Source of the DNA: CAVXSP01 sp963724645
GTDB taxonomy: Bacteria; Acidobacteriota; Vicinamibacteria; Vicinamibacterales; SCN-69-37
Assembly (NCBI GenBank): GCA_963724645.1
Contig: CAVRVJ010000006.1
Coordinates: 124,001 to 188,000 of the forward strand
Direction of reading: 5' to 3'
Length of the DNA: 64,000 nt
Position numbers and translations under genes: made by a program. Position 1 is the first letter of the stretch; every line of letters begins with the position of its first letter. Below the pieces are notes generated by a model. It did not search any database, was not told the DNA's origin, and saw only the letters and a list, made by a program, of their open reading frames with translations. Positions 32,857 to 41,328 of the stretch are shown here, piece by piece.

Positions 32857-33972
32857 TCAGCGGACCTGTTCGACGCCGGCGGCATCGAGCAGCGGGCCCG
32901 GCGGAGATGGCGGCTCCTGATCCTCGCGTGCGCGCGCGAGCTGTCTGGCGACGGCGGCAAAGACCTGGTCAACGGATATCCGTTTCATGCATCGGTGATC
33001 GATCGGGCAGTCGCGCAACATGCATGGACGACAGAACGCCGGCGCCGTGAGGACCTCATGGCGTCCGACCGGGCCCGTGGCGCGTTCGTCCGTCGGGCCG
33101 AAGGTCGCGACCACCGGCCGACCGAGTGCGGCCGCCAGATGCATCGCCCCTGAGTCGTTCGACACGAACACCCGGCAGCGTGCGGTGACCCCTGCGAGGG
33201 CTCCGAGCGTCGTTCGTCCCACCAGATCGATCACGTGCGCCGACGCGTCCGGCGCGTGGACGCGGACCCAGGATTCTATCGCACGCGCGACCGTCCGGTC
33301 GTGCGAGGCGCCGAGCACCACGCACGCGGCGCCGTACTCGCGCACGAGTCGCGCGGCCACGGCCGCAACCCGCTCCGGAATCCACTGCTTGGCTTCGCCG
33401 TACGCCGCGCCGGGCGCGAAGGCGATCAGTTCGCGGTCGGGCGCGATGCCGCGCTGCGACAGCAGGGCGCTGGCACGTTCGGCGCTCGGCGCGGACACGC
33501 GCAACCGCGGCGGATCGTCACCGCAGGGAACGTCGAGGCCGCGCACGAGCCGCCGAAAATAGTCCGACTGGTGGTTGACGCCTCGCGTCCGTTCCGGCAC
33601 GCTGCGACGCGTCAACAGCCAGCCGCGCCCCGACGTCGGATAGCCCCACCGGCCAGCAATGCCGGCCCGCCACATGCTCCAGGCCGATCGAAAGGAGTTC
33701 GGAAACAGAATCCCGAGTTCGAACCCGCCGCCCTCATACATCGCCACGGCTTCCCGCAGTCGCTCCGACACTTCAACCACGCTGTCCGGGCTCACGTCAG
33801 TCTGCTCGCGGAACATTGGTGCCACACCCGGCACCGCGGCAATCGTCAGGTGCGACGCAGCGAAATGCCGCCGCAGCGCGGTCATGGCCGGCAGCGCCAG
33901 CACCGCATCCCCGAGCCAGTTCGGCGCGCGAACTACGAGACGCGAGACGGAGGTGTGGTCGGACAGAGGCAT
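32857..33972 (-). CDS. waaF: Lipopolysaccharide heptosyltransferase II
   Basis: 371 residues. GT9 enzyme that adds the second heptose of the inner core. It opens RLVVRAPNWLGDAVLALPAMTAL (11-33), the WaaF-type variant of the GDxxLALP motif. LGILFPNSFRSAW (about 85-97), IAGRWGYPTSGRGWLLTR, PGAAYGEAKQWIPE and VSNDSGAMHLAAALGRPVVATFGPTD (split, 274-300) are typical. The C-terminal CRPCMLRDCPIDHRCM has cysteines seen in WaaF proteins. It heads the gmhB-hldE1-hldE2 segment of the operon. Confidence 0.94.
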   Translation of the reverse strand: MPLSDHTSVSRLVVRAPNWLGDAVLALPAMTALRRHFAASHLTIAAVPGVAPMFREQTDVSPDSVVEVSERLREAVAMYEGGGFELGILFPNSFRSAWSMWRAGIAGRWGYPTSGRGWLLTRRSVPERTRGVNHQSDYFRRLVRGLDVPCGDDPPRLRVSAPSAERASALLSQRGIAPDRELIAFAPGAAYGEAKQWIPERVAAVAARLVREYGAACVVLGASHDRTVARAIESWVRVHAPDASAHVIDLVGRTTLGALAGVTARCRVFVSNDSGAMHLAAALGRPVVATFGPTDERATGPVGRHEVLTAPAFCRPCMLRDCPIDHRCMKRISVDQVFAAVARQLARAREDQEPPSPPGPLLDAAGVEQVR

Positions 33973-34112
33973 CAGTATGAAACGTCGAACTCTGAACTTC
34001 GAACTTCAAACTCGGCAGTCAGAGTCCCGCATTCAACGTTGAAGTTCAGCACTAATTGACAAAGATGACAAGGGCCGCTCGTCGAACTTCGACGCTGACT
34101 TCGAACGTCTGC
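33973..34112. repeat. AACTTCGAACTTC-type simple repeat between lpxL and waaF
   Basis: The 140-base gap contains repeated GAAC/TTC blocks: CGAACTCTGAACTTCGAACT near 33985, GTTGAAGTTCAGC near 34038 in opposite polarity, and GAACTTCGACGCTGACTTCG near 34075. It has no ORF. Related AATTCACAATTCAAAAC sequence ends the gmd gene near 16915. It may be a short dispersed repeat separating waaF from lpxL within the operon. Confidence 0.45.
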
Positions 34113-35057
34113 TCACTCCTCACTGTCCGTCTTCGCGGCGGGAAACATGCCGGGCACTTCCGCCTGCTCGGGGCCGACGTCCCGCCACCGGCGGTGCATC
34201 CAGAGCCATAGGTGCGGGTGCCGCCGCACGTACATTTCAAGGACGTCCGTACACCGCTGCGTGAGTTCGAGGACCGGGTCCGGTGCGTCGGGGCCGGGCG
34301 GCTCGACCGGGTGCTCATAAATCATCCGGTAGCGGCCGCCAGCCAGCGGCACCGCAAATGCTGGAATCACGGGCGCGCCTGTGCGAAGCGCCAGCGTCGC
34401 CAGGGCGGACGTCGTCGCGGCGGGCCGGTTGAAGAATTCGACCGTCACCGCATCGACCGGCTGAATGTGCTGGTCGATCAGCGTCGCGACGCACTCATCC
34501 GCGGCCAGGGCGCGGAGGATGCGCCGGACAGCGCCGCGGCGGTAGATCACGTGATTGCCGGTCGCGCAGCGCGTCCGTTCCAGCAGGGCGTGCAGGTACG
34601 GATTGTCCAGCGGCCGCGCCAGAACGGACATCGGCGGCAGCGCCAGCGGATGCGCGATCCCGTGGAGCTCCCAGTAACCGAAGTGCCCCGTAAACACCAG
34701 GACCCCTTTGCCGGCCGCCAGGGCAGATCGCACGCGCTCATCGCCCTCGAATTCGACGCGCGCGCGGATGCCGTCCGCGTCGAGCGTGCTGAACTTCAGG
34801 ATGGCCACCAGCAGTCTGCCGAAATGCGCGAACGTCGCGCGCGTGGTAGCCCGGCATTCTTCATCTGTCCGAAGCGGAAAGGCGGCGCGCAATTGCCGTG
34901 AGGCGAGCCGCCGATGCGCCGGGTCAACAGCGTAGAAACAGAGCCCGATGACCGTCCCAAGCCCCGCGCCGGCGCGGTCGGGCAGGATCCGTACGATCGC
35001 CCGAACGATGAGGACGAGTGCGTACTCGATCCGGTATCTCAGCTGCCGCAGGCTCAC
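34113..35057 (-). CDS. lpxL: Lipid A biosynthesis late acyltransferase (LpxL/HtrB family)
   Basis: 314 residues from the GTG at 35057, which overlaps the lpxK stop (GTGA); an ATG 33 bases further upstream would overlap more. An N-terminal hydrophobic anchor is followed by the catalytic HX4(D/E) motif HFGYWE within GVLVFTGHFGYWELHG (about 118-133), then VLARPLDNPYLHALLERTR and DQHI. These enzymes add secondary acyl chains to Kdo2-lipid IVA on the inner leaflet. Its position behind waaA and lpxK fits this role. Confidence 0.92.
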   Translation of the reverse strand: MSLRQLRYRIEYALVLIVRAIVRILPDRAGAGLGTVIGLCFYAVDPAHRRLASRQLRAAFPLRTDEECRATTRATFAHFGRLLVAILKFSTLDADGIRARVEFEGDERVRSALAAGKGVLVFTGHFGYWELHGIAHPLALPPMSVLARPLDNPYLHALLERTRCATGNHVIYRRGAVRRILRALAADECVATLIDQHIQPVDAVTVEFFNRPAATTSALATLALRTGAPVIPAFAVPLAGGRYRMIYEHPVEPPGPDAPDPVLELTQRCTDVLEMYVRRHPHLWLWMHRRWRDVGPEQAEVPGMFPAAKTDSEE

Positions 35058-36124
35058 GAACGTGCCTCGCGCAGCCGATCGAACAGCCACGATCGGAACT
35101 CCGCCTCGGGCTGGACGGCGACGCCGAGCGGGACGTAGGCGACGGAGGCCGGCAGCGGGCGCATCGGCAGGAGGCGCATCGCGTCCTTGGCCGTGGTCAG
35201 GACCGGCGCCTGCGCGCGGGCCGCAGCCATCGCGATCCTCGAAAGATCCGACAGCGAGTAACGATGATGATCCCCGAAATTCAAGAAATCGACGACAGCC
35301 CAGCCGTTGGCACTCAGCGCCTGACTAAAGCGGGCCGGCTCGGCAATTCCGGCAAACGCGACAACACGTCCGTCCGGAGCGGTCCAAGCCCGGTCCGTGT
35401 CGACCGGGACCGGCGCTCCGAGCTGACGATGGAGCGTGAAGAATCGGCCGGCCGCGAGGTCACCTTGCAGCGGGGGCGCCTGGAGACTCGTCCCGTCATC
35501 CGCACTCTCCTCGGCCGTGACGATTGCGTCCGCGCAGGCCAGCGTGTCAATCGGTTCGCGCAGGCGTCCAAAGGGCATCGGCCGATCTTTGAAATCGCCG
35601 GCCGTGACGACCACGATGTCGATGTCGCGCGCGAGGGTCAGATGTTGAAAGCCGTCGTCCAGCAGGTGGACGGTCGCGCCGAGCAAACGCTCGGCAAGCG
35701 CGCCGGCGAGGGCGCGGTGCTCCGAGACCAGAACGCAGGTGCCCGGCAGGCCGCGCGCGAGCATGAGCGGCTCGTCACCGGCTCGATCGACATCCGCCAG
35801 AAGATGGGTGCCGTCGCTCACCACGACAACCCCATCGTCGGGTTGCCGGCGCGCATAGCCACGCGTCAGAATGGCCGGCCGCTCGCCTGCCTCGGCCAGA
35901 ATGGCGGCAAGGTGGGCTGTCAGCGGCGTCTTGCCTCGACCGCCGAACGAAAGATTGCCAACGCTGATGACGGGCTGGCGCAGGTGATGCTGGCGGCCCG
36001 CCGCCGAGTACCAGCGCCGGCGAAGGGCAAAGGGGGACGGGGGTGTTTTCCACAGGGGGGACGGGGGTCGGCGGGCGAAGCGGCCGAGACCCGTCCCCGT
36101 TTTGGTCAGATCTGTGGAAAACAC
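35054..36124 (-). CDS. lpxK: Tetraacyldisaccharide 4'-kinase, N-terminus altered by a repeat
   Basis: 356 residues from a GTG at 36124 that lies inside palindrome copy 4. LpxK phosphorylates the lipid A precursor. The conserved core starts ALRRRWY (about 34) and then has QPVISVGNLSFGGRGKTPLTAHLA with the P-loop (49-72), ILTRGYARR, DDGFQHLTLARDIDIVV (in pieces) and FAGIAEPARF. In the family, residues before the ALRR segment form a membrane anchor. Here those ~33 residues (STDLTKTGTGLGR...PSPL) are hydrophilic and encoded by the palindrome, so the natural start and anchor appear lost or replaced. Confidence 0.9.
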   Translation of the reverse strand: MFSTDLTKTGTGLGRFARRPPSPLWKTPPSPFALRRRWYSAAGRQHHLRQPVISVGNLSFGGRGKTPLTAHLAAILAEAGERPAILTRGYARRQPDDGVVVVSDGTHLLADVDRAGDEPLMLARGLPGTCVLVSEHRALAGALAERLLGATVHLLDDGFQHLTLARDIDIVVVTAGDFKDRPMPFGRLREPIDTLACADAIVTAEESADDGTSLQAPPLQGDLAAGRFFTLHRQLGAPVPVDTDRAWTAPDGRVVAFAGIAEPARFSQALSANGWAVVDFLNFGDHHRYSLSDLSRIAMAAARAQAPVLTTAKDAMRLLPMRPLPASVAYVPLGVAVQPEAEFRSWLFDRLREARS

Positions 36125-36138
36125 CCCCGTCCCCCCTA
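36031..36138. repeat. Palindromic repeat copy 4, at the lpxK 5' end
   Basis: The outer arms pair AGGGGGACGGGGGTGTTTTC plus CACAG (36031-36055) with its complement at about 36112-36136. The inner parts (GGGGACGGGGGTCGGC ... GCCGAGACCCGTCCCC) pair imperfectly. The waaA stop TAG (36138-36136) forms the first bases of the right arm. TTTTCCACA and GGGACGGG modules match the other three copies. Confidence 0.88.
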
Positions 36139-37464
36139 GACGCGCCTGAACGGTCGCACCACGCCCCGGCCGCCGGGCGGCGGCAGTAACTGCCCCACCG
36201 CCTCGAGGGTCTTCGGCTTGGCGCCTCGATTCGCCTCAACCAGTGCCCGTGCGGCGGCGCCCAACCGCGCGCGCTCGACCGGATCGCCCACGAGCCGCAC
36301 GCAGACGTCCGCCAGTTCCCCGGCGTCCTCGACCCGGATCGCGGCCTGACTGTTCACGAAGGTCTCGGCGATCTCTGCAAAGTTCTGCATGTACGGGCCG
36401 AAGATAATCGGTTTTCCATGCACCGCAGGCTCGAGAATGTTGTGACCGCCGTGATCGACAAGGCTGCCGCCGACGAACACAACCGTCGCGACCTGAAACA
36501 AATGCGCCAGTTCGCCGATCGAATCGAGAACGACGACCTCGGCCCGGGGTTCCGCGTCCACTGGCAGGCTCGTACGGCGGACGACGCGCAGGCCTTCCGC
36601 ACGGGCGAGCGCTTCCACCTCGCCGAATCGCTCGGGCTTGCGCGGCGCGATGATGAGCAGCGCGTTCGGATGGACCCGCCGGACCGCCGCAAAGGCCGCC
36701 AGGACTGCCGGTTCCTCCCCCTTCAGCGTGCTGGCCGCCATCACGACCGGTCGAGACGGACTGATCCGGAAGAATCGCAGCACCCGGCCCGCGCCTCGTC
36801 CGGCTGCGGCCGCGGGTGATTCGAGCGATTCGAACTTGAGGCTGCCGGTCACGACCACTCGCGCGGGATCGGCCCCGATCTGCACGATCCGGCGCGCCGA
36901 CTCTTCGCTCTGCATGCAGAAGCGGTCGACGTCCGCGAGCACGCGCCTGAAAAACCGTCGCGCCATCCGGTAGCGCGGGTACGACCGCGGCGAAATGCGC
37001 CCGTTCACCAGCATGGTCTTCACGCCCTGCCGGTGGCACGCGCGAAGCAGATTCGGCCAAATCTCGGTCTCCATCATGATGAACAGCTTGGGCCGAACGA
37101 GTCTCAGCGTGCGATGGACGAACGGCGGTAGATCGAACGGAAGAAAGAACACGGCGTCCACATCCTGCAGCCGTGTCCTGGCCACCTGTTGGCCGGTCAG
37201 CGTCGTCGTCGACAGAAAGATCCGCAGTGCCGGATAGCTCTGGCGCAGGTCGGCCAGGAGCGCCCGAGCTGTCAGGGCTTCCCCGACCGACACGGCGTGG
37301 ATCCAGATGGAGTCATCGCCGTCGAGATTGAAGCTGACGGGCAGATACCCCATTCGCTGGGCCAGGTTGCCGATGTACTTGTGGTACCGCAAAGCCTGAT
37401 ACGCGAACCAGGGCGACAACACAATCGCCAGCACGATTACGAGAACGGTATAGAGGACGTGCAC
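36136..37464 (-). CDS. waaA: 3-deoxy-D-manno-octulosonic acid transferase
   Basis: 442 residues. It adds Kdo to lipid IVA. An N-terminal membrane anchor (VLYTVLVIVLAIVLSPWFAYQAL, 3-25) is followed by IWIHAVSVGEALTARALL with the catalytic glutamate (about 53-70), STTTLTGQQVA, MMETEIWPNLL (about 129-139), VNGRISPRSY, and the Kdo-family C-terminus FVGGSLVDHGGHNILEPAVHGKPIIFGPYMQNF (in pieces, 329-363). It begins the lipid A/core operon (waaA-lpxK-lpxL-waaF-gmhB-hldE1-hldE2-ICMT) and is divergent from gapA. Confidence 0.95.
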   Translation of the reverse strand: MHVLYTVLVIVLAIVLSPWFAYQALRYHKYIGNLAQRMGYLPVSFNLDGDDSIWIHAVSVGEALTARALLADLRQSYPALRIFLSTTTLTGQQVARTRLQDVDAVFFLPFDLPPFVHRTLRLVRPKLFIMMETEIWPNLLRACHRQGVKTMLVNGRISPRSYPRYRMARRFFRRVLADVDRFCMQSEESARRIVQIGADPARVVVTGSLKFESLESPAAAAGRGAGRVLRFFRISPSRPVVMAASTLKGEEPAVLAAFAAVRRVHPNALLIIAPRKPERFGEVEALARAEGLRVVRRTSLPVDAEPRAEVVVLDSIGELAHLFQVATVVFVGGSLVDHGGHNILEPAVHGKPIIFGPYMQNFAEIAETFVNSQAAIRVEDAGELADVCVRLVGDPVERARLGAAARALVEANRGAKPKTLEAVGQLLPPPGGRGVVRPFRRV

Positions 37465-37554
37465 TAATCGGACAATATACCTTGGGGTACAATCACTAGT
37501 TCTTATCGGACGTTTTTTGAACGGAAAGTGGTATCAGAGATCAGAGGAGAGGGC
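37465..37554. promoter_or_regulatory. Divergent promoter region, waaA/gapA
   Basis: 90 bases, unusually A+T-rich for this window. TACAAT at 37488-37493 could be the -10 box toward gapA, and the complementary strand shows TATATT near 37474-37479 toward waaA. Neither has a strong -35 box. AGAGGAGAGGGC just before 37555 is the gapA ribosome-binding site. Confidence 0.4.
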
Positions 37555-38563
37555 ATGAGCATCAAGGTGGGAATCAACGGGTTCGGCAGAATCGGCCGCA
37601 ATATTTTTCGGGCGGCGATGGTGCACAAGGATATCGACATCGTCGCGGTCAATGATTTGACCGACGCCGGAACGCTGGCCCACCTCCTCAAGTACGACTC
37701 GATCCTCGGGAACCTGAAGGCGTCGATCAAGGCATCAGGCGATCGAATCACCGTTGACGACGACACCTTTCAGGTACTGGCGCTGAAAGATCCCGCCGCA
37801 GCTGCCCTGGAAGAGCCTCGGCGTGGAGGTCGTGTTCGAATCGACGGGCCGATTCACGTCACGTGACGACGCGGCGAAGCACGTCGCCGGCGGCGCCAGG
37901 CGCGTCGTCATCACGGCGCCGGCCAAGAAGCCGGATGTGACGATCGTGATGGGCGTCAACCACGAGTCCTACGATCCGACGAAACATCAGGTGATTTCAA
38001 ACGCGTCGTGCACGACGAACTGTCTGGCGCCAATCGCGAAGGTGCTGCAGGAGTCTTTCGGGATCAGAAAGGGATGGATGACGACGATCCACTCCTACAC
38101 GAACGACCAGCACCTGCTGGACCTGCCGCACAAGGATCTTCGCCGCGCGCGCGCCGCGGCCCTATCGATCATCCCGACGACGACCGGCGCGGCTTCGGCC
38201 GTGGGAGAAGTGCTGCCCGCGTTGAAAGGAAAGCTCGATGGGTTCGCCCTGCGCGTCCCGACGCCAAACGTCTCGGCCGTGGACCTCAACGTGCTGGTTG
38301 AGAAGAAAGCGACAGCCGAGGACGTGAACGCGGCGTTCCAGTCGGCGGCGGAGGGCGAGCTCAAGGGCATTCTCGAATATGTCACCGAGCCGCTCGTCTC
38401 GATCGACTTCAAGGGCAATGCCCACTCCGCGATGCTCGACTCGCCGTATACGAAGGTGATGGACGGCGACTTCGTGAAAGTACTCGCGTGGTACGACAAC
38501 GAGTGGGGCTACTCGTGTCGCTGTGTCGATCTGCTGCGCTACATGGCATCGCGGGGACTGTGA
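37555..38563 (+). CDS. gapA: Type I glyceraldehyde-3-phosphate dehydrogenase (one frameshift)
   Basis: About 335 residues across a +1 shift at about 37801. Glycolytic enzyme making 1,3-bisphosphoglycerate with NAD+. The first frame has KVGINGFGRIGRNIFRAA (4-21), VAVNDLTDAGTLAHLLKYDS and ends LALKDPA. The second resumes LPWKSLGVEVVFESTGRFTS, then SNASCTTNCLAPIAKVL with the catalytic cysteine, the HSYTNDQ histidine region and WYDNEWGYS. Deleting one G restores the standard sequence exactly. For an essential single-copy gene next to pgk, sequence error is the best explanation. Confidence 0.93.
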
Positions 38564-38567
38564 CCGC

Positions 38568-39740
38568 ATGCGCACCATTCGTGACCTCTCGCTCCGGGGC
38601 CGGCGCGTTTTCATTCGCGTCGACTTCAATGTTCCGCTGAAGGACGGCCGCATCACCGACGACACGCGCGTGCGCGCGGCGCTGCCGACCATCCGATATG
38701 CACTTGACCAGGGCGCGACCGTGATTCTGGCCTCGCACCTCGGGCGCCCGAAGGGAAAACCGAAGCCGGAGTTCAGCCTCAAGCCGGTCGCGGATCACCT
38801 TTCCACCCTGCTCGGACGTCCTGTGGCCTTCGCGACTGATTGCGTCGGCGAGACGGCGGCGGTTGCCGTGCGCCAGAATCCCGGCGGCGTCATCCTGCTC
38901 GAAAACCTCCGGTTCCATGCCGAAGAGGAAGCCAACGATCCGGGTTTCGCGGCGCAGCTTGCCGCGCTGGCGGACGTCTTCGTCAACGACGCCTTCGGAT
39001 CAGCGCATCGCGCGCATGCTTCGACAGAAGGGATCGTGCACCACGTGAAGGAGTCTGCCGCGGGCTTCCTGATGGCGGCCGAGATCGAGTACCTCGGCAA
39101 GGCGCTGCACGAGCCCGAGCGCCCGTTCGTGGCAATCCTTGGCGGCGCGAAGGTTTCGGACAAACTGGAGGTCATCGAGAACCTGCTCGGCAAGGTCGAC
39201 GCGCTGCTCATCGGCGGCGCGATGGCCTACACGTTCTTGAAGGCGCGTGGCCTGCCGGTCGGCAAGTCGTTGGTCGAAGATCACCTCGTCGACACGGCGC
39301 GAGACCTCGAGTCGCGCGCCAAGGCCCGGGGCGTCCGGCTCGAACTGCCGGTCGATCATGTCGTCGCGCCCAAGCTCGAGGCTGGCTCGCCCGCCGAGCC
39401 ACTCGACGTGACCGATGCGGCCATCGGTGATCGGATGGGCTTGGATATCGGGCCCAGGACCCTCGCGCGCTATCGCGACGTCATCGCCACGGCGAAGACG
39501 GTGGTCTGGAACGGGCCGATGGGCGTGTTCGAGATCGATGCCTTCGCCGCCGGCACGATCGGCGTCGCCAAGGCGGTCGCCGCCGTGAAGGGCACGACGA
39601 TCATCGGCGGCGGCGATTCGGTCGCCGCCGTCACTCGCGCGGGCGTTGCCGACAAAATGACGCATATCTCCACTGGCGGCGGCGCCTCGCTCGAGTTCCT
39701 GGGCGGACGGACGCTGCCCGGCGTAGTCGCGCTCGATTAA
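38568..39740 (+). CDS. pgk: Phosphoglycerate kinase
   Basis: 390 residues from the ATG at 38568, five bases after gapA. It makes ATP and 3-phosphoglycerate. Signatures are RVFIRVDFNVPLKDGRI (13-29), ASHLGRPKGK, LLENLRFHAEEE, VNDAFGSAHRAHAS, ILGGAKVSDK (about 189-198), VWNGPMGVFE and the nucleotide-binding IIGGGDSVAAV (about 345-355) with ISTGGGASLEFL. The protein is complete and of normal length. Confidence 0.97.
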   Translation: MRTIRDLSLRGRRVFIRVDFNVPLKDGRITDDTRVRAALPTIRYALDQGATVILASHLGRPKGKPKPEFSLKPVADHLSTLLGRPVAFATDCVGETAAVAVRQNPGGVILLENLRFHAEEEANDPGFAAQLAALADVFVNDAFGSAHRAHASTEGIVHHVKESAAGFLMAAEIEYLGKALHEPERPFVAILGGAKVSDKLEVIENLLGKVDALLIGGAMAYTFLKARGLPVGKSLVEDHLVDTARDLESRAKARGVRLELPVDHVVAPKLEAGSPAEPLDVTDAAIGDRMGLDIGPRTLARYRDVIATAKTVVWNGPMGVFEIDAFAAGTIGVAKAVAAVKGTTIIGGGDSVAAVTRAGVADKMTHISTGGGASLEFLGGRTLPGVVALD

Positions 39741-39764
39741 CTTCGAACCTGCAAGGTGCCTTTC

Positions 39765-40523
39765 ATGCGGATCCCCCTGCTCGCCGCCAATTGGAAGATG
39801 TTCAAGACATCGCGCGAAAGCGTGGCGTACGTGCGCGAATTCAGCTCGCTCGTCAAGACCTTCGACAATGTGGAGATCGTGCTCGCCCCGCCGTTCACGT
39901 CCATCGCGGCGGCAGCCGAGGCCGCGCGCAACACGCAGCTCGGGATTGCGGCGCAGAACCTCTACTTCGAGCGCGAAGGGGCGTTCACGGGCGAGATCAG
40001 CGCGGCTATGCTGAAAGAGGCCGGTGCCGAGTACGTGATCATCGGCCACTCGGAGCGGCGGCGGCTGTTTGGCGACACGGACGAATGGGTCAATCGGAAG
40101 CTCGCGGCCGCGCTTTCGGCCGAGCTTATCCCGATCGTCTGCATCGGGGAGACGCTGATGGAACGCGAGCGCGGCGAGACGCTCGCGGTGCTCGACCGCC
40201 AGCTCAAAACGGGTTTCAACGGGGTCAGCGGCGAGCAGATGGCGGAGCTGGTCATCGCCTACGAGCCGGTGTGGGCGATCGGCACGGGCAAGAACGCGAC
40301 TGCCGCCGAAACTGGCGAAGCGCATGCGCATATCCGCGGGCGGCTGCGGCAATGGTGGGGTGCACCAGCCGCCGACGCGTGCCGCATTCTGTACGGCGGC
40401 TCGGTGAAGCCTGACAACATTCGCGAGCTGATTGCGCTGCCCGATGTCGACGGTGCGCTCGTGGGTGGCGCCAGCCTCGATGTCCTGAGCTTCTACGAGA
40501 TCGTGAACCGCAGCAGGAAGTAG
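39765..40523 (+). CDS. tpiA: Triosephosphate isomerase
   Basis: 252 residues from the ATG at 39765, which has AAGGTG six bases upstream; a GTG at 39756 lies inside that ribosome-binding site. It interconverts DHAP and glyceraldehyde-3-phosphate. RIPLLAANWKMFKT carries the active-site lysine, IIGHSERRRLFGDT the histidine (about 95), and YEPVWAIGTGK the catalytic glutamate (about 166). LYGGSVKPDN and DGALVGGASLD are the phosphate-binding loops. It follows pgk by 24 bases in a gapA-pgk-tpiA-secG order common in bacteria. Confidence 0.97.
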   Translation: MRIPLLAANWKMFKTSRESVAYVREFSSLVKTFDNVEIVLAPPFTSIAAAAEAARNTQLGIAAQNLYFEREGAFTGEISAAMLKEAGAEYVIIGHSERRRLFGDTDEWVNRKLAAALSAELIPIVCIGETLMERERGETLAVLDRQLKTGFNGVSGEQMAELVIAYEPVWAIGTGKNATAAETGEAHAHIRGRLRQWWGAPAADACRILYGGSVKPDNIRELIALPDVDGALVGGASLDVLSFYEIVNRSRK

Positions 40524-40632
40524 TCCTCAGGGTTCCGAGGTTCCGGGGTTGCGCGCCTCGATGAGCCCGGGGCGCGTTGAGCTTGACCGGGGCTGCGAGG
40601 ACGGGCGTCCGACTGGTTTATACTGGGTCGTT
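40524..40632. repeat. GGTTCCGAGGTTCCGG-type short repeat before secG
   Basis: The tpiA-secG gap starts with CAGGGTTCCGAGGTTCCGGGG (40530-40549, quoted in part), a direct repeat of GGTTCCG. Related GGTTCTGAGGTT and GAACCTCAGAACCCC blocks form a palindrome after truA, and a similar stretch is inserted in the aminotransferase gene near 12953-13015. TATACT at 40619-40624 lies only eight bases before the secG ATG. Confidence 0.5.
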
Positions 40633-41103
40633 ATGCTGTATTACGTGGTGATCGCCTTCTACATCGTGGTCTGCCTCTTGCTGCTCGTGGTGGTGCTGCT
40701 GCAGCAGGGCAAAGGGGGCGATATTGCGGCCGCGTTTGGCGGCTCGAGCAGCCAGACGGCCTTCGGGGCCCGGTCGGGGGCGACGGTGCTCACGCGCGCG
40801 ACCGCCGTGCTCGGCACGCTCTTCATGCTGGGCGCGCTGGCCATTGCCATTTTGAACAAGTCGGGATCGGGCGGATCGGTCGTGAGCGGCACGCCTGGCG
40901 CGCCCGCGCAGTCGCAGCCGTCCGCGCCGGCGCTGCCCACGGCCCCGCCGACAGGCGCAACCCCGGCGCCTGGCGCCGCGCCGCCGCCACCGGGCGCCAG
41001 CGTTCCTGCGCCGCCGGCCGGAACGACGCCGGCGAAGACGACCCCGCCTTCACCCTCTCCCGCGCCGAATAAAGCGCCGGAGAAGGGAGGGCAAGGACGT
41101 TAG
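40633..41103 (+). CDS. secG: Preprotein translocase subunit SecG with a long Pro/Ala tail
   Basis: 156 residues from the ATG at 40633. The SecG core comprises helix 1 YYVVIAFYIVVCLLLLVVVLLQQGKGGD (in pieces, 3-30), the AAAFGGSSSQTAFGARSGATVL loop, and helix 2 (about 57-75). It supports SecYEG-dependent protein export. The C-terminal ~80 residues are almost only P, A, G, S, T and K (for example PAPGAAPPPPGASVPAPP), much longer than in E. coli SecG (110 residues in total). Such tails are known in Acidobacteria and other phyla. It follows the glycolytic genes and precedes tRNA-Leu. Confidence 0.93.
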   Translation: MLYYVVIAFYIVVCLLLLVVVLLQQGKGGDIAAAFGGSSSQTAFGARSGATVLTRATAVLGTLFMLGALAIAILNKSGSGGSVVSGTPGAPAQSQPSAPALPTAPPTGATPAPGAAPPPPGASVPAPPAGTTPAKTTPPSPSPAPNKAPEKGGQGR

Positions 41104-41132
41104 GAACTCCGAGGGCTAGGATCTCTCACCAC

Positions 41133-41219
41133 GCGGAAGTGGCGGAACTGGCAGACGCACCAGCTTGAGGGGCTGGCGCTCGCAAGAGCGTGGGGGTTCG
41201 AATCCCCCCTTCCGCACCA
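41133..41219 (+). tRNA. tRNA-Leu (GAG)
   Basis: 87 bases with encoded CCA and the long class II variable arm (GCGCTCGCAAGAGCGT). Acceptor GCGGAAG pairs with CTTCCGC, the anticodon stem CCAGC/GCTGG encloses TTGAGGG (anticodon GAG), and the T arm is GGGGGTTCGAATCCCCC. It borders the mobile-element block on its 3' side. Confidence 0.96.
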
Positions 41220-41227
41220 GAAGAACA

Positions 41228-41253
41228 AAGGGCCAGCATTTGCTGGCCTTTTT
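41228..41253 (+). terminator. Rho-independent terminator after tRNA-Leu
   Basis: A perfect eight-base-pair hairpin GGCCAGCA-TT-TGCTGGCC (41231-41248) is followed directly by TTTTT (41249-41253) and preceded by AAAG. It would end the secG/tRNA-Leu transcript. Confidence 0.9.
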
Positions 41254-41328
41254 GCTAGCTAGGACTTCTGTATTGCGGCTATATGCGAATGAGAAGAGTG
41301 ATTATAGTAGGGGGAGAAGTAGAAATCC

